Origin: UTCFX2 sp002050125
GTDB taxonomy: Bacteria > Chloroflexota > Anaerolineae > Anaerolineales > UBA4823
Direction of reading: 5' to 3'
NCBI GenBank assembly: GCA_027494035.1
Contig: JAOSJQ010000001.1
Location: forward strand, 2,170,001-2,234,000
DNA: 64,000 bases
In this document: positions 57,824 through 64,000 of the stretch, one piece after another
How the letters are laid out: each line of letters begins with the position of its first letter
Numbering within the stretch: the stretch's first letter is position 1
Program-made: the position numbers and the translations under genes
Notes under the pieces: model-generated
What the model saw: only the letters and a program-made list of their open reading frames with translations
The model's database searches: none
What the model was told of the DNA's origin: nothing

Positions 57824-59119
57824 TCAGATCGCTCCATCTAAGGCGTCTTGCTCTCGACGCAGCTTCACGAGCGTTGATTCTTCATCCAGGATGACATCCT
57901 CCCAGGTTACAATTTGCCCGGCGGCTACCGGGCGCTTAATCTTTGCGCCGGGGCTCAACCCGCAGGGCAGGGCGTTTACCCGGCGAGCCTCCTCCGCCAG
58001 GTCGATCTCTCCATAGGTAGTATATCCTCCAAACCGTTCTAACACATCCCCGGGGACAAGGTCGCGCTTGGCTACCGTCATAACATCTGCAGACGGCTTG
58101 TCGAGGGGCGCCATCCATACCTCGCGGTTAAGATAAGCTCGCGCAATCGAGATAGGGGCTTCGAGGAACCACAAGTGATATGGGCGGAAAAAAGTAAAAT
58201 ACTTGCCCTTGCCTACTTTGAGATAGTTGAGATCATCCTGGATACGCTCGTCTGGCACATGCACGGTGATAAACACGCCGCCTGACATGCTGGAGCCTTG
58301 CACAAAGTCTACCACACCGGGGAATTTGCTGATGCCGCCGTCTTCCTCCAACGCAAAGACCTGAGACACGTTATCCAGGGTGGCTTGTGGTCCTACCATC
58401 CCGCGCTGCATTGGACGGCACCCTGTGGCATTCGCGGCGCATGCCATCTCGAACATTGTCTTTGTCCCGTCAACATAGGAAGCGACCTGAACCGGATCCT
58501 TGTCAGCTTTACGCGCTGATTCTGCTACGCTTTGAGGCGTGGCTGAGTGGTCGAGCGGGTTGTTCTTGCCCTTTCCGATGGCGATCACTTCATAACCCAA
58601 GGCTGCGACAAAGTCATACAACTCCATCAGGCAGCCCGGCTCATCGCCTGAGGATACCGAGTAAAGTACGCCAGCCTGAGCTGCCCGCTTTTTCAGGATG
58701 CGACCCACGGTAACGTCCGCCTCGATATTGATCAGGATGATATCTTTCCCCTGTTGAATACAAGAGAAAGCCACCTCGGCGCCAATGGCGGGCGACCAGG
58801 TTGAGTCGGTAACGATGTCCAGGAAATCTATGCGAGCCAGCAGCGTTGGATCTGCCATGACGACCCGCTTGTCCCTGGCAAGCGCATCGCAGGCTGCCTG
58901 AGGTGTGTTTACCTCGACGATACAGTCTCTCGGAACGCCTGTGGCAGTATATGCAGTAATAGCTTCCTCGACGTTCGAATTTGCCAGGGCGGATACAACC
59001 ATGCCTGGCACATGAGCCATTGCAGCGACAAAGCCGCTGCCCATCCATTCGATCGCACTTGCGCCAACTCGGATGGGGTTGCCTTGCGCCTGCCGGCGCA
59101 GCAACTCGTGGCGGATCAT
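57824..59119 (-). CDS. NAD(P)-dependent oxidoreductase with C-terminal SAF domain (homoserine dehydrogenase-like)
   Basis: The 431-residue protein resembles the predicted homoserine-dehydrogenase-like group with a SAF domain. The N-terminal Rossmann region starts IRVGASAIEWMGSGFVAAMA, which departs from the usual GxGxxG. The middle contains CIQQGKDIILINIEADVTVG and SSGDEPGCLMELYDFVAALG. The C-terminus has a SAF-like tail (VAKRDLVPGDVLERFGGYTT, AGQIVTWEDVIL). Members are thought to oxidise or reduce branched or aldonate-type metabolites, but the true substrate is unknown. It overlaps the transketolase C-subunit gene by four bases (ATGA). Confidence 0.75.
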   Translation of the reverse strand: MIRHELLRRQAQGNPIRVGASAIEWMGSGFVAAMAHVPGMVVSALANSNVEEAITAYTATGVPRDCIVEVNTPQAACDALARDKRVVMADPTLLARIDFLDIVTDSTWSPAIGAEVAFSCIQQGKDIILINIEADVTVGRILKKRAAQAGVLYSVSSGDEPGCLMELYDFVAALGYEVIAIGKGKNNPLDHSATPQSVAESARKADKDPVQVASYVDGTKTMFEMACAANATGCRPMQRGMVGPQATLDNVSQVFALEEDGGISKFPGVVDFVQGSSMSGGVFITVHVPDERIQDDLNYLKVGKGKYFTFFRPYHLWFLEAPISIARAYLNREVWMAPLDKPSADVMTVAKRDLVPGDVLERFGGYTTYGEIDLAEEARRVNALPCGLSPGAKIKRPVAAGQIVTWEDVILDEESTLVKLRREQDALDGAI

Positions 59120-60096
59120 AAGGTGATCCTCCGTTTTGCAGAAAAGACCTGGCGCGCGGCAGCAGCAATGTCTTCAGCAGTCAAGTGATATTTAACCAAC
59201 AGGTCGTCTGGATCGGCTGATTCCACATAGATATCGGGCAATCCTACAAAGCGCATCGGAACGGGACAGCACTCTGCGACAAGGCGCGCTACGTTGCTCC
59301 CCATGCCGCCTTGCAGCAGATGTTCCTCTGCACAAACGATTGCGCCGGTCTCGCGCGCCGCGGCTTCGATGGTATCTCTATCCAGTGGGCGGATGGTATG
59401 CAGATCGATCACGCGGGCGTCGATTCCTTCAGTTGAAAGGATTGCCGCCGCGTCCAGCCCAGCCGCAACCATCATCCCGCAAGCGATAATGGTCAGGTCA
59501 GCGCCCTGACGGAGGATGTTTGCACGACCAATCTCGAATGGGCAGTTGTCGTCCGGGTATATATGCGGCATAGCAATACGGCTGGAACGCAAGAATACAG
59601 GTCCCACATGGTCAGCGGCTGCCTGGACTGCCCGGTGCATCGAAGCCGGATCGCTTGGCGCCAGGATTACGAATGTTGGGATCCCACCCATGAGAGCCAG
59701 GTCTTCGATGCCCATTTGAGTGGGACCATCCTTACCGAGTGTTATGCCGCCATGGCTGCCGACGATCTTGGCATTCAGGTTTGAGATACCCACCGCCAGG
59801 CGAATTTGATCATAAGCATTGCAAAGCAGGAAAGAAGAGAAACTGGTGATGAAGGGGATCAATCCGCAGGCTGCCATACCCGCGCCGATTCCTACCAGGT
59901 TACTCTCGGCAATACCAATATTAAAAAAACGTTCCGGAAATTCTTGTCGTACTAGTTCTGCCTTGGTAGAGTTCCCGAGGTCTCCATCCAACACAACGAC
60001 TCTGGAATTTTGGCGCGCCAAATTAAGCAGCGCTTCGCCGAAGACATCGCGCATCGGTTTGCTGGGTTTCAAGCCTGCCAATTCACCTAGCTGCAT
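59116..60096 (-). CDS. transketolase, C-terminal subunit
   Basis: This subunit holds the pyrimidine-binding and C-terminal domains: VVVLDGDLGNSTKAELVR, FFNIGIAESNLVGIGAGMAA (the TPP-activating Glu is in IAESN), HGGITLGKDGPTQMGIEDLA and RAVQAAADHVGPVFLRSSR. The length is 326 residues. ATG 60096 has GGAGGAAAT upstream. It overlaps the N-subunit gene by 14 bases. Two-subunit transketolases occur in sugar and sugar-alcohol loci and use dedicated ketose phosphates. Confidence 0.92.
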   Translation of the reverse strand: MQLGELAGLKPSKPMRDVFGEALLNLARQNSRVVVLDGDLGNSTKAELVRQEFPERFFNIGIAESNLVGIGAGMAACGLIPFITSFSSFLLCNAYDQIRLAVGISNLNAKIVGSHGGITLGKDGPTQMGIEDLALMGGIPTFVILAPSDPASMHRAVQAAADHVGPVFLRSSRIAMPHIYPDDNCPFEIGRANILRQGADLTIIACGMMVAAGLDAAAILSTEGIDARVIDLHTIRPLDRDTIEAAARETGAIVCAEEHLLQGGMGSNVARLVAECCPVPMRFVGLPDIYVESADPDDLLVKYHLTAEDIAAAARQVFSAKRRITL

Positions 60097-60919
60097 TGAT
60101 TTCCTCCCGTGCCCTGACGGCTTGTTCAGGCGTGAGGGCGCGCCCATGAAATGTATAATCAGCCTCTACAAACGAAACCCCTTTGCCTTTAACAGTATGG
60201 GCGATGATGATGGATGGCTGATCTGTGATCGTCTGGACCAATTCCAATTTGTCGATTATGGCGGATATGTTGTGCCCGTCGACCTCTTCGACATGCCAGC
60301 CAAAACTGCGCCATTTATCTGCGAGCGGTTCCAGCGCCATCTCGCGGCTGATGGGTCCGGTCTCTTGGTACTTGTTGTAGTCGAGAATAGCGGTAAGCGA
60401 AGCGGTTTTAAAATGTGCCGCAGCCATAGCCGATTCCCAAATCTGCCCAGCTTCGCACTCTCCGTCACCCAGCAAGACATATACCCGGTAATTGAGTTGG
60501 GTGAGGCGTCCAGCCAGTACATGCCCTATGCCCAAGGATAAACCCTGCCCGAGAGAGCCAGTAGTGGCTTCGACGCCGGGCAACAAACCCTGGACGGGGT
60601 GTCCCTGAACCGGGCTATCGATCTGCCGTAAGCGCCATAGCTCATCACGGTCAAAATAGCCAGCGTGAGCTAAAGCTGCATATAGCAGCGGAGCAGCATG
60701 TCCTTTGCTCATAATAAAACGGTCGCGCTCAGACCACCAAGGATCATTTGGGCGATGACGCAGGATCGCACCGAAGTACAACGCCACAACAATTTCCGTG
60801 GCTGACCAAGAACTGGAAGGGTGCCCCGAGCCTGCCCTGGTTGTCATCTCCAGAATATCCAGACGGATCTGACGCGCCTTTTCCTTGAGATTTTCAAGTT
60901 CTGCTTGGGTAATTGTCAT
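60083..60919 (-). CDS. transketolase, N-terminal (TPP-binding) subunit
   Basis: The 278-residue protein has the thiamine-diphosphate motif YVLLGDGECEAGQIWESAMA and an NKYQ about 30 residues later, plus AGSGHPSSSWSATEIVVAL and SKGHAAPLLYAALAHAG. It forms an active transketolase with the overlapping downstream subunit. Transketolase transfers a two-carbon unit between a ketose phosphate and an aldose phosphate. Neighbours include an FGGY kinase and a PfkB kinase that could supply the ketose phosphate. Confidence 0.93.
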   Translation of the reverse strand: MTITQAELENLKEKARQIRLDILEMTTRAGSGHPSSSWSATEIVVALYFGAILRHRPNDPWWSERDRFIMSKGHAAPLLYAALAHAGYFDRDELWRLRQIDSPVQGHPVQGLLPGVEATTGSLGQGLSLGIGHVLAGRLTQLNYRVYVLLGDGECEAGQIWESAMAAAHFKTASLTAILDYNKYQETGPISREMALEPLADKWRSFGWHVEEVDGHNISAIIDKLELVQTITDQPSIIIAHTVKGKGVSFVEADYTFHGRALTPEQAVRAREEINAAR

Positions 60920-60976
60920 AGTGCGATTTCGCCTCGACGGTCACGTTGGAATTGGCATGTTGTTTGGGAAGTGGGT

Positions 60977-61702
60977 TTACTCGTGAAGTTCGTTATATAA
61001 GGTATAACGATCTCCCCGATAATAGGTGCGCAAGAATTCGATAGGCACTCTCTGATCTGTAAAAGTAATACGTTCTATGAATAGCAAAGCGGAGCCAGGT
61101 GTAACCGACAATGTGTGCGCCTGTGCTTTCGTTGCACCGGCAGCTCGGATTTTCTGCCGCGCGTAAATTAAGCGCATATTATATTCATTTTCAAGAATTT
61201 GACGCAAAGAGCAGCGGGAGAAATCGTACTGGAGCACCCCCGGGCAAAGCCTGTGAACCAGGTACGAGGTTTCGATGCTCATTGGCTCTAAATCAGCCAG
61301 GCGCAGCCTCTTCAGGTGAGTTACCTCCTCTCCCGGAGTTATCTGCAACGCTTCGGCAATTTCATTCGACGCCTGGATGAGTTCTGAAGAAAGAACCACC
61401 GCACGGGGCTCCATCTCGCGTTGGCGCATATCCTCCGTAAAGCTAATAATCTTTGACAAGCCTTGTTCAATTGTAGGATTAGAAACATATGTGCCGCGTC
61501 CGCGCTGCCTGTGGATCAGCCCATCATTGACTAGCATATCAAGCGACTGGCGGACAGTGGTGCGACTAAGGTTGAATTTTTCGACCAACTCAGATTCGGA
61601 TGGAAGCATGCTGCCTGGCTTCCACTCGCCCTCCAGAATCTGCGTGCGAAGGATTTTGTACAGTTGGTAGTAATATGGGAGGAGGTTGTCACGGAGGATC
61701 AT
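60977..61702 (-). CDS. GntR-family (HutC/UTRA subfamily) transcriptional regulator
   Basis: The N-terminal winged helix has LPSESELVEKFNLSRTTVRQ, and the C-terminal UTRA ligand-binding domain has VTHLKRLRLADLEPMSIETS and LLFIERITFTDQRVPIEFLR. HutC-type members bind small sugar phosphates, amino acids or related effectors and act mostly as repressors. ATG 61702 has GGAGC eight bases upstream; ATG 61708 is the in-frame alternative. It sits between the transketolase and phosphatase genes and is the likely local regulator of both operons. Confidence 0.93.
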   Translation of the reverse strand: MILRDNLLPYYYQLYKILRTQILEGEWKPGSMLPSESELVEKFNLSRTTVRQSLDMLVNDGLIHRQRGRGTYVSNPTIEQGLSKIISFTEDMRQREMEPRAVVLSSELIQASNEIAEALQITPGEEVTHLKRLRLADLEPMSIETSYLVHRLCPGVLQYDFSRCSLRQILENEYNMRLIYARQKIRAAGATKAQAHTLSVTPGSALLFIERITFTDQRVPIEFLRTYYRGDRYTLYNELHE

Positions 61703-61791
61703 TATCATTGCTCCGGATAATTTGCCGAAGGCTAAACTGGATGCGAAAGTTGTTGGAACATTCTAATATTATCACAAAACATAGAGGTAAA

Positions 61792-62439
61792 TCAAATCAG
61801 CTTGCTGGAAATCCAGTTGATAAACGACTGGGGTGTGGTGAAGACGGCTTCTGGATTCTCCGCCTTAAGTTTTTCCGTGTTGAACGGATCCGCCCAAGCC
61901 GCGCTTAAGGGGATCACCCCCGCTATCCGGGCTTCGTGAACATCGGAGGGTGAGTCCCCCAGATAGAAAACCCTGGAGGGCGGCAAAGCCCAACGATCAG
62001 AAACTTTCTGGATGAGTTTCGACTTGATCGATCCGTGCGGCGAGCCTGTCTCTACCATCTCGAAATAGTTTTCAAGAAGAGCGTGCCTTAATGAAAAGGC
62101 AGTGCTATAAGTTCCTTTGCCTGTAACGACCGCCATACGGATTCCATGGCTTCTCAACAATTGTAGCGATTCTTCAATGCCCAGAAAAGCCCCAATATTT
62201 CTCTGAGTGAAAAGCCTTTCATATTCTTTCAGATATACTGCCAAGCTTTCTTCCCACCGATCTGGTACTGCTCGTTGGATGACACCTGCCTCATCAGGTC
62301 CGAAAAGGCTGACGATTTCATTATCTGTAATAGAACGACCAGTAAACCGCGTGATGGCTCTGCGGAATGCTTCGATCACAATCGGCAGCGAATCGACGAT
62401 TGTCCCGTCGAAATCAAAAATAGCGCCGGCAATTTGCAT
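61792..62439 (-). CDS. HAD-family phosphatase (phosphoglycolate phosphatase/PGMB-like)
   Basis: The 215-residue protein has motif I IFDFDGTIVDSLPIV, motif II VVTGKG, a Lys near SIKSKLIQKV and the acidic motif IV YLGDSPSDVHEARIAG. It removes phosphate from a small phosphorylated metabolite, or is a phosphoglucomutase-like enzyme. The cap domain (about residues 15-85) determines specificity and gives no answer by eye. It is 14 bases downstream of the SIS-domain gene. Confidence 0.9.
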   Translation of the reverse strand: MQIAGAIFDFDGTIVDSLPIVIEAFRRAITRFTGRSITDNEIVSLFGPDEAGVIQRAVPDRWEESLAVYLKEYERLFTQRNIGAFLGIEESLQLLRSHGIRMAVVTGKGTYSTAFSLRHALLENYFEMVETGSPHGSIKSKLIQKVSDRWALPPSRVFYLGDSPSDVHEARIAGVIPLSAAWADPFNTEKLKAENPEAVFTTPQSFINWISSKLI

Positions 62440-62453
62440 ATGTCAGATAATTC

Positions 62454-63515
62454 CTATTGGGATGTGTCGATCCAATATGTGAGGTTGTGCGGCTCATCCG
62501 GGTTCAACCCACGCGTGAGGGCGCGGTAATAAGCCATATATTGAATCGCTGGCAGGTAAAGGATTATCCGGGCGTATTCTCCCAGCCCTGAACCGAGTTG
62601 GACCAGGTGATCTGCGCTCCGGGTAATCTCGGGGAAGGCTTGTTCACAAATAGCCCAGGTAACTCCCTGCAATGCCTTCATATCCGCTAGAAGGCAGGCT
62701 TCCTCCTGGCTGGCGCTATCTGAGAACAATAAAGTTACGAGCATTTGCTCATCGACATTAGATTTGGGGCCATGGCGAAAATCCAGCGCGGGGTAACAAT
62801 CACATGGCAGCAACACCATCTCTTTGATCTTGAGCTGGCTTTCGCGAGCAGCGCCATATAATGGAGCATTGGCAAGAAAAGAGTATCGGGTTAAATCTGC
62901 GCGCTGACCGATGTCCCGACCCAAGTCGTGAAAAGCTTGCATCTGCAGAGAGCAAATTTCGGGAAGTTGCCTGAGTTCATCGAGGTATGCTTCGTCGTTT
63001 GCAGCAATTGCCGTGATGAGCTGTGTCACGAGGATCATGCCTGTCAGCGAGCGGGTGGTGACAACCGCTTGCTCCGTTACAGGAGAGAGGATGAGCGCCA
63101 GGGTGCTTTCTATCGCCAGCGGGCTGTCTTCTGTGCAGGTAATACCCAGGGTTGGAATCCCCCGATCATTAAGGAAATGTAAAGCATCTACGACTTCGGT
63201 GGTTTTCCCTGAGCGCGAGCTCAGGATCGCCAGAGTCTTGCGGTTTTTATTCAAGACAGTTGCCGGGAATTTATAGACATCAAACGCTGGCGCCGCTTTG
63301 GCTGAAAGATGGGCTTTTGCCTGCATGACTGTAGCGCCAGACACAGAAGCGTTTAAGCCAGAGCCGCAGCCAGTGAAGATGACTTCCTCAACCCCGTTGA
63401 AAATCTTCCGGATAGCCTCAGACTGATTTAGGATAAGAGGAATAAGCCGCGACCAGGCTTCAGGCTGACTTCCGATCTCGCCAAAACTGTAATAGTCGTT
63501 TTGGAATGATCCCAT
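62454..63515 (-). CDS. SIS-domain sugar isomerase/deglycase (AgaS/FrlB/GlmS-like)
   Basis: The 353-residue protein has two SIS domains of the GlmS isomerase type: VIFTGCGSGLNASVSGATV and LAILSSRSGKTTEVVDALHF in the first, and LAPGARESQLKIKE-like region with DCYPALDFRHGPKSNVDEQM in the second. Members remove or isomerise amino groups of sugar phosphates, for example AgaS or fructoselysine-6-phosphate deglycase (FrlB). With a PfkB kinase, a GntR regulator and a Pot-type importer, an Amadori- or aminosugar-like substrate is possible. ATG 63515 has AAGGAGAT upstream, so the frame to 63569 is rejected. Confidence 0.85.
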   Translation of the reverse strand: MGSFQNDYYSFGEIGSQPEAWSRLIPLILNQSEAIRKIFNGVEEVIFTGCGSGLNASVSGATVMQAKAHLSAKAAPAFDVYKFPATVLNKNRKTLAILSSRSGKTTEVVDALHFLNDRGIPTLGITCTEDSPLAIESTLALILSPVTEQAVVTTRSLTGMILVTQLITAIAANDEAYLDELRQLPEICSLQMQAFHDLGRDIGQRADLTRYSFLANAPLYGAARESQLKIKEMVLLPCDCYPALDFRHGPKSNVDEQMLVTLLFSDSASQEEACLLADMKALQGVTWAICEQAFPEITRSADHLVQLGSGLGEYARIILYLPAIQYMAYYRALTRGLNPDEPHNLTYWIDTSQ

Positions 63516-63652
63516 TGCTAATCTCCTTGTGGTTGGTATCGATGTATTTTTGTATAACGTATGTAGCACTTAAGCAGATCGGTGAAGGGAACACCGCTAT
63601 TTTTCGGGGTTATTCACGCTTAACTGCATAACTTCTAGTATAGGTGTTAGAA

Positions 63653-64000
63653 CTATGGCGCATGCCCAAGCCTCTTAGCGATAAATCGGTGAACCTGTTC
63701 AGATGACAGCCGGGCAGATGCGCCGCCGGGTGTTGAGGCGCCGATCGCGCCACACCCATTCGCGAATTGTAACGCTTCCGGGATCTCCTGGCTTTCTTCT
63801 ATTAATGCGTAGAGCAGCCCCGCGTTGAAACAGTCTCCGGCGCCGGTGGTTTCGACAACATCTATTTTAAAAGCGGGCGCCTGCCATACGTGATTGCCCG
63901 CCCGCGCGATCGCCCCTTCCTTGCCGCGTTTCACGATGACGGTGGACCCGAACCGGCTCAGCTCTTCAAGTGCAGCTTCTAAAGAACCTTTACCGGTAAT
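63653..64000 (-). CDS. PfkB-family carbohydrate kinase, N-terminus beyond the window
   Basis: The visible C-terminal 115 residues are in frame with the window edge: ITGKGSLEAALEELSRFGST, then VKRGKEGAIARAG and the PfkB signature 2 VVETTGAGDCFNAGLLYALI, with the catalytic Asp in GAGD. The end is HRFIAKRLGHAP. These kinases phosphorylate sugars, nucleosides or fructosamines such as fructoselysine (FrlD). The SIS gene follows after 137 bases, in which no coding sequence or terminator is obvious; TGTATAACGTATGTA (63551-63565) is there. The real start is to the right of the window. Confidence 0.88.
   Translation of the reverse strand: MTGKGSLEAALEELSRFGSTVIVKRGKEGAIARAGNHVWQAPAFKIDVVETTGAGDCFNAGLLYALIEESQEIPEALQFANGCGAIGASTPGGASARLSSEQVHRFIAKRLGHAP

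Noticed and set aside
1..64000. CRISPR arrays, insertion sequences, integrases or rRNA genes
   Set aside because: No direct-repeat arrays, transposase or integrase-like frames, or rRNA sequence were found on either strand.

Overview
The window looks like a chromosomal segment of a Gram-positive-type or Chloroflexota (Anaerolineae-like) bacterium. This rests on the split two-subunit glycine decarboxylase, a TGS-domain nucleoside kinase, a YwiC-like protein, Pro/Thr-rich secreted proteins and very long TPR proteins. It is an inference; no 16S rRNA or other marker is present to prove it. Coding is dense, moderately GC-rich and on both strands.

Layout. 1-4 kb: an M23 peptidase cut by the window edge, a Thr/Pro-rich membrane-anchored protein and a TGS-nucleoside kinase. 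4.1-7.8 kb: a glycine-cleavage operon (gcvH-gcvPA-gcvPB, minus strand) behind a sigma70-type promoter and a tandem glycine riboswitch with its terminator. gcvT lies 14 kb away, behind a small histidine kinase. 7.8-14 kb: small membrane proteins, a multi-PAS histidine kinase/NarL-type regulator pair and a PIG-L deacetylase. 14-19 kb: a three-gene acyl-CoA carboxylase operon followed by rpiA and rpe. 19-25.7 kb: a TlpA-like lipoprotein, a receiver-like protein, gcvT, aspS, a probable 6S RNA and a thioredoxin-TPR protein. 26-38.9 kb: a TIM-barrel-like unknown, an ftsZ homologue with two companions, a two-TM protein, a roughly 1930-residue TPR protein and a roughly 960-residue C25/caspase-like protease. 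38.9-43.6 kb: a class-A-like serine hydrolase, tRNA-Arg(TCG), and an AT-richer island with a TolB-like protein and an M23 peptidase.

43.6-64 kb is one catabolic locus made of two convergent operons. The plus-strand operon holds an MttB-family methyltransferase, a Pot-type ABC ATPase, three UroD-superfamily proteins, an aldose-epimerase-like protein and an FGGY sugar kinase. The minus-strand operon holds a PfkB kinase, a SIS-domain protein, a HAD phosphatase, a GntR/UTRA regulator, a two-subunit transketolase, a Rossmann/SAF oxidoreductase, the matching Pot-type binding protein and two permeases, and two more UroD-superfamily proteins. The transporter is split between the operons, so they probably serve one pathway: import, kinase and transketolase processing of a sugar-like compound, plus one-carbon or decarboxylation chemistry. 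The substrate is unknown.

At least eight genes, including the housekeeping genes aspS and gcvPA, are broken by single-base insertions or deletions, mostly in short G or C runs. Restoring one base gives full-length proteins each time, so these look like assembly errors rather than pseudogenes. Such genes are given as single features across the break.
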